Assembly (NCBI RefSeq): GCF_021117365.1
Contig: NZ_CP088262.1
Location: forward strand, 1,178,001 to 1,242,000
DNA from: Nocardioides sp. cx-173
Lineage (GTDB): Bacteria > Actinomycetota > Actinomycetes > Propionibacteriales > Nocardioidaceae
Reading direction: 5' to 3'
Length of the DNA stretch: 64,000 nt
Below are positions 25,094 to 32,146 of this stretch, piece after piece. The notes under the pieces are model-generated. The model made no database searches. It was not told the origin of the DNA and saw only the letters and a program-made list of their open reading frames with translations. Both the position numbers and the translations under genes were made by a program. The first letter of the stretch is position 1; each line of letters begins with the position of its first letter.

Positions 25094-26467
25094 ATGACTG
25101 ACACCCCGCACGAGACCCCCGACTCACCCCGCCTGGCCGAGACGTTCGCCGAGGTGGAGGACGCGCTGCTGTCGCGCTGGCCCGAGACCCGCCTGGAGCC
25201 GTCGCTGGACCGGATCCGCGCGTTCGCCGAGCTGCTCGGCGACCCCCAGGCGTCGTACCCGGTCATCCACCTGACCGGCACCAACGGCAAGACCAGCACC
25301 GCGCGGATGATCGACACCCTGCTGCGCGCCCTCGACCTGCGCACGGGGCGATTCACCTCCCCGCACGTCGAGCGGATGAGCGAGCGGATCAGCGTCGACG
25401 GCGAGCCCCTCGACGACGAGGCGTTCGTACGCGCGTTCAACGACGTCGCGCCGTTCACCCACCTGGTCGACGAGTCCGAGGCGCACCCGCTGTCCTTCTT
25501 CGAGACCGTGGTCGGCATGGCCTTCGCTGCCTTCGCCGACGCCCCGGTCGACGTGGCCGTGGTCGAGGTCGGCATGGGCGGCTCGTGGGACGCGACCAAC
25601 GTCGCGGACGCGACCGTCGCGGTGGTGCTGCCGATCGCGGTCGACCACGCGCAGTACCTCGGCGACTCGCCGGTCGACATCGCCGTCGAGAAGGCCGGGA
25701 TCATCAAGCCGGGCTCGCTGGCCGTGCTCGCACAGCAGACCCCCGACGTCGCCCAGGTGCTGCTCGCCCGCGCGGTCGAGGTCGGCGCGACGGTCGTCCG
25801 CGAGGGCATGGAGTTCGGCGTGATCTCGCGGGTGCCCGCGGTCGGTGGCCAGGTGGTGTCCTTCCAGGGCCTGCGCGGGCGCTACGACGAGGTGTTCCTG
25901 CCGCTGTACGGCGCGCACCAGGCGCAGAACGCCGCGGTCGCCCTGGCCGCGGTCGAGGCGTTCGCCGGCGACCAGCCGCTCGACGCCGAGCTCGTGGCCG
26001 CTGCCTTCGCCGAGGTGACCTCGCCGGGCCGGCTCGAGGTCGTGCGCCGCAGCCCCACGATCGTCCTGGACGCGGCGCACAACCCGGCCGGCGCCGAGGC
26101 GGTGGCCGACGCGCTGGACGACTCGTTCGCGTTCTCGCCCCTGATCGGCGTCGTGGGAGTCATGGCAGACAAGGACCACACCGGGATGCTGTCGGCATTC
26201 GAGCCGCACTTCGCCCACATCGTCTGCACCCAGAACTCCTCCTCCCGGTCGCTGCCGGCCGACAAGCTCGCGGAGGTCGCCATCGAGATCTTCGGCGAGG
26301 ACCGGGTCTCCGTGGAGCCGCGGCTGGCCGACGCGATCGACCTCGCCGCGGGACTCGCGGAGAACGGCGAGTCCGCGGGCGACTCCATCGGCTCCGGCGC
26401 GGTCCTCGTGACCGGCTCGGTCGTGACCGTCGGCGAGGCCCGGTCCCTGGTGAGGCGGCGCTCGTGA
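25094..26467 (+). CDS. folC: Dihydrofolate synthase / folylpolyglutamate synthase
   Basis: A 457-residue Mur-ligase-family enzyme that adds glutamate to dihydropteroate and extends folate polyglutamate tails. The P-loop is TGTNGKTSTAR near residue 58. Substrate and metal residues follow in FTSPHVERM, VVEVGMGGSWDATN and DHAQYLG. The C-terminal Mur domain includes VLDAAHNPAGAEA. The ATG follows a TAGACT by 9 nt, a looser leaderless candidate. Its stop overlaps the GTG start of the DUF4233 gene (GTGA), a pairing conserved in actinobacteria. Confidence 0.95.
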   Translation: MTDTPHETPDSPRLAETFAEVEDALLSRWPETRLEPSLDRIRAFAELLGDPQASYPVIHLTGTNGKTSTARMIDTLLRALDLRTGRFTSPHVERMSERISVDGEPLDDEAFVRAFNDVAPFTHLVDESEAHPLSFFETVVGMAFAAFADAPVDVAVVEVGMGGSWDATNVADATVAVVLPIAVDHAQYLGDSPVDIAVEKAGIIKPGSLAVLAQQTPDVAQVLLARAVEVGATVVREGMEFGVISRVPAVGGQVVSFQGLRGRYDEVFLPLYGAHQAQNAAVALAAVEAFAGDQPLDAELVAAAFAEVTSPGRLEVVRRSPTIVLDAAHNPAGAEAVADALDDSFAFSPLIGVVGVMADKDHTGMLSAFEPHFAHIVCTQNSSSRSLPADKLAEVAIEIFGEDRVSVEPRLADAIDLAAGLAENGESAGDSIGSGAVLVTGSVVTVGEARSLVRRRS

Positions 26468-26856
26468 GCCAGCGCGGCCGGTCGCCCCGGCGCGGCATGT
26501 GCGCGGCGGTGCTGAGCCTCGAGGCGATCACCCTCGGCCTCACCACCCCGGTCATGATCACGATCGCCGACGTCGACGTCGCCACCGCGCTGGCCGTCGG
26601 CGTCGGGCTGATGCTGGCCTGCCTGCTGGTGGCCGGCATGCTCCGCGGGGAGTGGGCCTACGGCCTGGGCTGGGCGATCCAGGTCGCCGCGGTCGGCCTC
26701 GGCTTCGTGGTCCCGCTGATGTTCGTCCTCGGGGGGATCTTCGCGCTGCTGTGGGGCACGGCGTACCTCCTCGGGCGCAAGATCGAGCGCGAGCGCGCGG
26801 CGGCGTACGCCGCACTCGACGCCCAGATCGCCGCCGAGGGCGACGACCAGGCCTGA
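26464..26856 (+). CDS. DUF4233 membrane protein
   Basis: A 130-residue integral membrane protein with four membrane segments (AAVLSLEAITLGLTTPVMI, TALAVGVGLMLACLLVA, YGLGWAIQVAAVGLGF, LMFVLGGIFALLWGTAYLL) and a basic then Ala-rich cytoplasmic tail. It belongs to the DUF4233 family, whose members follow folC in actinobacteria, as here by a 4-bp overlap. A folate-related role is suggested only by this linkage. In mycobacteria ndk comes next; here an accessory block is inserted. Confidence 0.85.
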   Translation: MSQRGRSPRRGMCAAVLSLEAITLGLTTPVMITIADVDVATALAVGVGLMLACLLVAGMLRGEWAYGLGWAIQVAAVGLGFVVPLMFVLGGIFALLWGTAYLLGRKIERERAAAYAALDAQIAAEGDDQA

Positions 26857-26858
26857 CC

Positions 26859-27362
26859 TCACCCGTCGCGGACCGGCTCCTCCTCCAGGGTGAGCGCATG
26901 GCGCAGGCGCGCGAGCGCCTCGCGCGCGTGGGACTTCACCGTCCCCACCGAGATGCCGAGCAGCCGGGCGGTCTCGCGCTCGGTGAGGTCGTCGAAGTAG
27001 CGCAGCACGACCACCGCCCGCTGGCGCGGTGACAGCGCCTGCAGCGCCCGCGCCAGCTCGAGCCGGCGGTCGTGGGCGTCGGACTCGTCGCTCGTGGCCG
27101 GCTCCACCGGGAGCGCGGTCAGCGTCTCGCGCCACCGCCGGGCCCGCCACCGGTCCACGGACTCGCGCGCCATGATCCGCCGCACGTAGGGCTCCGGTCG
27201 GTCGGAGAGGCGGCGCCAGTGCGGGTAGGCCTTCGCGAGCGAGACCTGCAGCAGGTCCTCGGCGTCGTCGGGGTGGCCGGTGAGCAGGTACGCCGTGCGC
27301 AGCAGCGCCGCGCGCCGCGCGGTCACGAACTCCTCGAACGAGATGTCCTCAGGCGGGGGCAC
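26859..27362 (-). CDS. SigE-family ECF RNA polymerase sigma factor
   Basis: A 167-residue ECF sigma factor of the actinobacterial SigE-family (SACE/SigL-like) type. Region 2 is at about residues 8-70 (FEEFVTARRAALLRTAYLL, DDAEDLLQVSLAKAY), and region 4 at about 105-155 (LSPRQRAVVVLRYFDDLT, TARLLGISVGTVKSHARE). The GTG at 27362 overlaps the end of the upstream membrane gene by 14 bp, so translation is probably coupled. Here the sigma gene is the second gene, after its likely regulator, the reverse of the usual order. Only 2 bp separate its stop from that of the convergent DUF4233 gene. Confidence 0.88.
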   Translation of the reverse strand: MPPPEDISFEEFVTARRAALLRTAYLLTGHPDDAEDLLQVSLAKAYPHWRRLSDRPEPYVRRIMARESVDRWRARRWRETLTALPVEPATSDESDAHDRRLELARALQALSPRQRAVVVLRYFDDLTERETARLLGISVGTVKSHAREALARLRHALTLEEEPVRDG

Positions 27363-28722
27363 GGCGCCGCCAGATGGTCAGGACGAGGGCGCCCGCCAGC
27401 AGCACGCCGGCCGCGAGGCCGGTGCTCACCCGGGGGTCCCAGGGGTGCGGCGGCTCCGGTGCCGTGATCGTCGGGTGGTCGAACAGGTCGGTGGCGTAGT
27501 GGTCGGAGAGGAAGTTCGCCCGCCGCTCGACCGAGCTCGTGAGCACCTGCTTCTCACCGGTGCGGACGTCGACGACGACCAGGCGCGGGCTGTGCCACGA
27601 CGAGGCGTCGGCGGCCTGCACGAGCACGACGTGCCGGTCGTCGGTCCAGGTCACCACGTCGAAGGTGTTCTCGCTGTCGGGGACCTCCCGCATGGTGAGC
27701 CGCCCAACCTTCCCCTGGCCTCGTGACGGAAGCCGCCCGACGAGGACGGAGTTGGGGTTCGACCCGCTCACCCCTGGTTCGTCGGAGCGACCGCTCACGA
27801 CCGCGACGTGAACCCCCGACGCGTCAAGGACCGGGGAGACCGACAGGTCGTCGCCGATCGTGAAGACCCGACGGGTCGACTGCGCGGCGTCGGTCACGAC
27901 ATACCCCGCCAGCCGCCCGGACAGGAGCACCCGATCGTCGATGGCGTCCTCGATACGCGACCCTGGTGGCAGTGCCGAGGGGGTGGGAGCGTCGTGGCCG
28001 ACGCGCCAGGTCAGCCACGGCCCCTGCATCGACGTGGACTGGTCCATCTCCGGGTCCGCGTCCCCACCGACGTACTGGCCGTAGCCGAGCCACAGGGTCT
28101 CTCGGTCCGACCAGATCAGGCCGTCGGGCATCACGCCGTGGTCGGTCTCGATCTGGTGCCGTTGCACGTCTCCCGTGGCGGAGTCGTAGACCGCCACCCC
28201 GGCCACGGGGCCGCTGTCGGAGTCGGGTGAGAGCCGGGTGTCGCCGGTGGTCCAGTACGCCACCCGTCGGCCGTCGGGGGAGATCGCAGCGCCGTGCAGC
28301 TCGTGCGGGACCGGGTCGGGCAGGTCGAGGAAGCGGTAGGCGCCGGTGGTGGCCGAGACACCGACGAGGCCGGTGTCGGTGGTGGTCCAGGTCTTCCGCT
28401 CGGCGGGCAGGATCGCGGCGAGGACGCCGAGCGGTGTGTCCCCGGTGCCGGGCAGCCACGGGCTGGGCTCGTACAGCTCGGCGGGCAAGCCCGTGGGCGC
28501 GTCCGCGGGTGCGGGCTCGACCTCGCCGCCGGACCGGGAGAGGGTTACGCCGAGGATCGCCGCGAGCGCGGCCGCGGACGCCACGAGCGTGGCCACGGTC
28601 CCGACCCGCCGCCGGCGGCGGTAGGCGCGGCCGCGAGCCACCGCCGCCTGCGCCGTGCCCGGGTCCGGGTGCTGCTCGCTCACCTCGGCCAGCTCGGCCA
28701 GCCGCTCGTGCAGGGTCGACAT
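27349..28722 (-). CDS. Bitopic membrane protein with extracellular TolB-like propeller, likely sigma regulator
   Basis: A 457-residue protein. A 43-residue basic cytoplasmic N-terminus (MSTLHERLAELAEVSEQ, then RGRAYRRRRRVG) precedes a membrane segment at about 45-63. A large extracellular part of about 360 residues has repeated beta-strand units of TolB/WD40-like style (AAISPDGRRVAYWTTGDT, PVAGVAVYDSATGDVQR, VVVDVRTGEKQVLTS). A second membrane segment at about 430-450 ends in WRRRAPA. Both ends are therefore cytoplasmic. It overlaps the downstream SigE-family sigma gene by 14 bp, so an anti-sigma or sensor role is inferred. The start ATG at 28722 has GGAG 9 nt upstream. Confidence 0.72.
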   Translation of the reverse strand: MSTLHERLAELAEVSEQHPDPGTAQAAVARGRAYRRRRRVGTVATLVASAAALAAILGVTLSRSGGEVEPAPADAPTGLPAELYEPSPWLPGTGDTPLGVLAAILPAERKTWTTTDTGLVGVSATTGAYRFLDLPDPVPHELHGAAISPDGRRVAYWTTGDTRLSPDSDSGPVAGVAVYDSATGDVQRHQIETDHGVMPDGLIWSDRETLWLGYGQYVGGDADPEMDQSTSMQGPWLTWRVGHDAPTPSALPPGSRIEDAIDDRVLLSGRLAGYVVTDAAQSTRRVFTIGDDLSVSPVLDASGVHVAVVSGRSDEPGVSGSNPNSVLVGRLPSRGQGKVGRLTMREVPDSENTFDVVTWTDDRHVVLVQAADASSWHSPRLVVVDVRTGEKQVLTSSVERRANFLSDHYATDLFDHPTITAPEPPHPWDPRVSTGLAAGVLLAGALVLTIWRRRAPA

Positions 28723-28733
28723 GGTCACGCTCC

Positions 28734-30089
28734 TCACCCGTCGCCCACTACACGGGTCGTGGAGCCGGAAAGGAGGGGGGCGAGCACGGCGAGGGCGGCG
28801 TCGAGCTCGGCGTCGGTGCAGCCGCCGAAGCCGACGATGAGCCCGTGCAGGGAGGCCGAGCGGCAGTAGTCGCTCAGCAACGGGACGTCGAAGCCGGCGC
28901 GGCGGGCGGCGGCATGGGCGCGTTCGGCGAGGTCCTGGGGGAGGACCACGGTGGCGTACATGCCGGCCACCGGCCCCTCGACGTACGGCGCCAGGGCGGC
29001 GGCGACGCGGTCGGCGCGGGCCGCGTAGGTGCGTCGCGCGGAGCGGACGACCCGGTCGACGTAGCCGTCGCGAAGCAGGGCCAGGAAGGCCCGCTGCACC
29101 GGCCAGGAGACGGCGTCGTGGGTGAGCTCGCGGTGGCGCTCGACCCGCTCGCGGAGCGCGGGCGGCGCGACCAGCCAGCCCAGCCGCAGGCTGGGGGCGA
29201 CCGACTTGCTGGCCGTGCCGAGGTAGGCGACCCGGTCCCGGTCGAGGCTGGCAAGGGCGGGGATGGGCGCCACGTCGTAGCGGAACTCGGAGTCGTAGTC
29301 GTCCTCGACCACGATCGCCCCGGCGTCCCGGGCCGCGGCGAGGAGGGTAAGGCGGTCCCGCCCGGACATGGGCGGCCCGAGCGGGTGCTGGTGCGCCGGG
29401 GTGACGTAGGCGGCGACCACGGAGCCCAGGTCGGTGACGGGGGCCAGGGCCGGGAGGTCGGCGACGCCACGGCCGGCGGCGCGCACGGTCGCCACCGCGG
29501 CGCGGTAGCCGGGGTCCTCGACCGCGACGTCACCGGGCGGCAGCGCCGCGAGCAGGTGGCGCAGGCCGTCAGCGGTGCCGGCGGTGACGAGCACGTCGTC
29601 GGGGTCCACGTCGAGGCCGCGCAGGCGGCCGAGGCGGGCCGCAAGGGCGGCGCGCAGCTCCGGCAGGCCGCGCGGGTCGTCGTACCCGCGCGGCATCGTG
29701 GCCGCGCCCACCTCGCGCCACGCGCGCCGCCAGGCCGGGCGCTGGCGCGGGTCGATCCAGGGCGTGCCGGTGTCGAGCCGCAGCAGCGGGCGGGCCGCGG
29801 GAGCGGCCGGCCGGTGCGGTCCCGGGGGTGCCGCGGCGCCGCCGCCGGCCGCGACGTAGGTGCCGGAGCCGTGCCGGCCCTCGAGCCACCCCTCGGCGAC
29901 GAGCTGGGCGTAGGCGTGCTCGGTGACCGACCGGGCCACTCCCAGGTCGCGCGCGAGCGCGCGGCTGCTGGGCAGCCGCGCGCCGGGCGGCAGCCGGCCG
30001 CCGGTGACCAGCGCGCGCAGGTGGGCGCTCAGCTGGGAGCCCAGGGGCACGCCGCTGGAGCGGTCCAGGTCGACGGCGAGGGCGTTCAT
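28734..30089 (-). CDS. MocR/PdxR-type transcriptional regulator (GntR wHTH fused to aminotransferase)
   Basis: A 451-residue fusion. The N-terminal GntR winged helix (about 1-75) shows LGSQLSAHLRALVTGGRLPPGARLPSSRALARDLGVA. The rest is a class I aminotransferase-like domain, with the PLP-binding lysine in LGTASKSVAPSLRLGW and the cofactor-contact VVEDDYDSEFRYD. MocR proteins sense PLP or its aldimines and usually regulate a neighbouring B6-related gene. The divergent gene, 67 bp away, is a pyridoxamine-phosphate-oxidase-fold protein, so that gene is the likely target. The ATG at 30089 (MNALAVDLDRS) gives the standard N-terminus. Confidence 0.88.
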   Translation of the reverse strand: MNALAVDLDRSSGVPLGSQLSAHLRALVTGGRLPPGARLPSSRALARDLGVARSVTEHAYAQLVAEGWLEGRHGSGTYVAAGGGAAAPPGPHRPAAPAARPLLRLDTGTPWIDPRQRPAWRRAWREVGAATMPRGYDDPRGLPELRAALAARLGRLRGLDVDPDDVLVTAGTADGLRHLLAALPPGDVAVEDPGYRAAVATVRAAGRGVADLPALAPVTDLGSVVAAYVTPAHQHPLGPPMSGRDRLTLLAAARDAGAIVVEDDYDSEFRYDVAPIPALASLDRDRVAYLGTASKSVAPSLRLGWLVAPPALRERVERHRELTHDAVSWPVQRAFLALLRDGYVDRVVRSARRTYAARADRVAAALAPYVEGPVAGMYATVVLPQDLAERAHAAARRAGFDVPLLSDYCRSASLHGLIVGFGGCTDAELDAALAVLAPLLSGSTTRVVGDG

Positions 30090-30156
30090 AGTGTCCTGTC
30101 GAGATCGTGGGGGATTGGCTCCTGACGGCGGGCCACTTGCGGCCCACACTAGGACC

Positions 30157-30828
30157 ATGACGACCCTCTCGCCCACCCCACGTACGACGGTCGCGCGCGG
30201 CCGGGACCGCGCGGTGACGGACCGCGCCGCGCTGCTGGCCCTGCTCGAGGACGCGCTCGTCGCGCACGTCGGGATCGACGTGGGCGACCACCCGGTGGTG
30301 CTGCCGGTGGCCTTCGCGGTGGACCCGGACGGACCCGACGAGGACGGCACCCTCTACATCCACGGATCGGTCGCGGCCCGGTGGCTGACCCGGTCGGAGG
30401 GGTCGACGGTGTGCGTGACCGTGACCGAGCTCGACGGGCTCGTGGCGGCCCGCTCGGCCTTCCACCACTCGATGAACTACCGCTCGGTGGTCGTCATCGG
30501 GGTGGCCCGCGTGGTGCAGGACCCCGAGGAGAAGGCACACGCGCTGAGCCTCACGGTCGACCACATGGTGCCGGGACGTGCGGCGACCCTGCGCCCCCAC
30601 ACCCGCAAGGAGGTCGTGGCGACCGCGGTGCTCGCGGTGCCCCTGCACGAGGCGTCGATGAAGGTGCGCGCCGGGGGCCCGGTGGACGACCCGGAGGACG
30701 TCGAGGCCGGTGTCTGGGCAGGCGTGATCCCGGTGCGTCGGGAGCTCGGTGCTCCGGTGCCCGCCCCCGAGTGTGCGACGGCGCCGCTGCCCACCGACGT
30801 GGTCCGGCGTGCCGGGCGGCTCGGGTAG
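30157..30828 (+). CDS. Pyridoxamine 5'-phosphate oxidase-fold FMN-binding protein
   Basis: A 223-residue split-barrel flavoprotein of the pyridoxamine 5'-phosphate oxidase-like family (Pfam Pyridox_ox_2 style). Visible blocks are the first strand pair HVGIDVGDHPVVLPVAF, TLYIHGSVAARWL and NYRSVVVIGVARVV, and the C-terminal region VWAGVIPVRREL. Many such proteins are deazaflavin or FMN reductases, not true PdxH, so B6 chemistry is not assured. It is divergent from a MocR regulator, and the 67-bp gap between them (30090-30156) must hold both promoters. Confidence 0.85.
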   Translation: MTTLSPTPRTTVARGRDRAVTDRAALLALLEDALVAHVGIDVGDHPVVLPVAFAVDPDGPDEDGTLYIHGSVAARWLTRSEGSTVCVTVTELDGLVAARSAFHHSMNYRSVVVIGVARVVQDPEEKAHALSLTVDHMVPGRAATLRPHTRKEVVATAVLAVPLHEASMKVRAGGPVDDPEDVEAGVWAGVIPVRRELGAPVPAPECATAPLPTDVVRRAGRLG

Positions 30829-30833
30829 GTGGC

Positions 30834-30839
30834 TAAGGT
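30834..30839 (+). promoter_or_regulatory. Putative -10 box of ndk (leaderless)
   Basis: TAAGGT, 7 nt before the ndk ATG, just after the stop of the upstream gene. It supports a separate ndk transcript. Confidence 0.42.
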
Positions 30840-30846
30840 CGTAGGT

Positions 30847-31260
30847 ATGACCGAGACCACTCGTACCCTCGTGCTGCTCAAGCCCGACACCGTCCGTCGA
30901 GGCCTCGTGGGTCAGGTGCTCTCGCGCTTCGAGGCCAAGGGCCTGCGGATCGTGGCGATGGAGCACCGCCACATCGACGCCTCCACGGCCGACGAGCACT
31001 ACGCCGAGCACGTCGAGAAGGCCTTCTACCCGGACCTGCGCGAGTTCATCACGAGCGGCCCCCTGGTGGCCCTGGTGCTCGAGGGCGACTCCGCGGTCGA
31101 GGTGGTCCGCGCGCTCAACGGCGCCACCGACGGGCGGGCGGCCGCCCCCGGCACGATCCGCGGGGACCTGTCGCTGTCCAACCGCGAGAACCTCGTCCAC
31201 GGCTCCGACTCCGACGAGTCCGCGGCGCGCGAGATCGCGATCTGGTTCCCCGGTCTCTGA
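30847..31260 (+). CDS. ndk: Nucleoside-diphosphate kinase
   Basis: A 137-residue enzyme moving the gamma-phosphate among nucleoside triphosphates through a phospho-histidine. The start region TRTLVLLKPDTVRRGLVG is canonical, and the active-site motif NLVHGSDS contains the catalytic histidine near residue 117. Length is standard. The ATG at 30847 is preferred over an in-frame upstream start because TAAGGT lies 7 nt before it. In mycobacteria ndk neighbours rne; in streptomycetes it neighbours mreB; here a four-gene cassette lies between ndk and mreB. Confidence 0.96.
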   Translation: MTETTRTLVLLKPDTVRRGLVGQVLSRFEAKGLRIVAMEHRHIDASTADEHYAEHVEKAFYPDLREFITSGPLVALVLEGDSAVEVVRALNGATDGRAAAPGTIRGDLSLSNRENLVHGSDSDESAAREIAIWFPGL

Positions 31261-31325
31261 CCGGAGTTCTCCACAGGCCGGGAGTCCTCCGGTTTCCGAC
31301 CTCCTGACGTGGGCAACCTCACATC

Positions 31326-31847
31326 ATGGAGCTGCACCAGATCTCGGAACCCACCGGCGACCCGTTCTTCGACGCGCTGCGGCGTCGGCACCCCGACGTC
31401 GACGTCGTCCTGCTGCCTCCCGAGCCACCCCCCGCGCCACCGGCCGCGACCGTCGACGAGGCGGCCGCGCACGCCGCGCTGGCGCAGGTCCAGGACCTCG
31501 CCGGGCGACTGTGGTCCGGCGCGGCCCGCGACAGTGAGGAGTCGCCGCGGTCGTGCTACCGCTACGGGGCGGGCCCCGGTGCGGTGCGCGCGGTCGCCGG
31601 GGTCGCCACCCGGCGCCGCGACGGCTTCCACGTGCTCGTCGCCCTGCGCCACGCCCTCGAGTCCGACGGCTGGGCGCTCACCCGGCCACCGGGCGCGGTG
31701 GAGCGGCTGGTGGCCCACCTCGACGACCTGACGGTCACGGCGTCGTACGCCGAGGAGGCCGGCGCGCTGCTGTGCGAGGTCTCCTCGGAGTCGCTCGAGG
31801 TCGGGCCCGACGCGGCACGGCGGCTGGTCCGGGGAGGCGAGCGGTGA
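31326..31847 (+). CDS. Uncharacterised cytosolic protein of an ESX-like cassette
   Basis: A 173-residue protein I do not recognise. A proline-rich stretch (31-40) is followed by a helix (44-63). A domain of about 85 residues then has a YxY strand at 78-80, a helix at 100-114 (GFHVLVALRHALESD), GWALTRPPG, and a strand pair LVAHLDDLTVTAS / ALLCEVSSESLEV. No signal peptide or membrane segment is seen. The order and spacing of these elements resemble the lipoprotein that ends the same operon (33906-34433). It is the first gene; its stop overlaps the next start by 1 bp. Confidence 0.7.
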   Translation: MELHQISEPTGDPFFDALRRRHPDVDVVLLPPEPPPAPPAATVDEAAAHAALAQVQDLAGRLWSGAARDSEESPRSCYRYGAGPGAVRAVAGVATRRRDGFHVLVALRHALESDGWALTRPPGAVERLVAHLDDLTVTASYAEEAGALLCEVSSESLEVGPDAARRLVRGGER

Positions 31848-32146
31848 TGGAGGTCGTTCCCCTCTCGGTCGGCGCGGCGTCGCAGTCCTGGGACGAGCAG
31901 AGCCTCGACCTCGCCTCCGCCGCCACGCTCGTCTCCGGCGCTGACACCTCCGGCTTCACCACCGCGGTGTCCGGCGCGGCCGCGCGCTTCCTCACCTCGT
32001 GGGAGCGCCACACCGGCTCCCTGGGGGACGCCGCGGAGGCCCAGGCCGACGGCCTGCGCGTCACGATCAGCGACTACGTCGGCAGCGACGAGGCGGTCGG
32101 CGCCGACGTGATGCTGCTGATGAGCTACCTGGGGGAGACGCGATGA
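31847..32146 (+). CDS. Small ESX/WXG100-like helical protein
   Basis: A 99-residue protein predicted to be a helical hairpin. Helix 1 (about 17-50) leads into a turn with SWERHTG at 51-57 in the place of the WxG turn, then helix 2 (58-76). This is followed by YVGSD at 77-81, which fits the YxxxD/E type VII secretion signal. No signal peptide is present, which also fits that pathway. It overlaps the genes before (1 bp) and after (4 bp). No type VII machinery gene lies in this window. A GTG one codon upstream (31844) is an alternative start. Confidence 0.6.
   Translation: MEVVPLSVGAASQSWDEQSLDLASAATLVSGADTSGFTTAVSGAAARFLTSWERHTGSLGDAAEAQADGLRVTISDYVGSDEAVGADVMLLMSYLGETR

Noticed and set aside
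31261..31293. Terminator after ndk
   Set aside because: ACCGGAG and CTCCGGT can pair, but the stem is only 7 bp with a 20-nt loop and no T-run, too weak to call.
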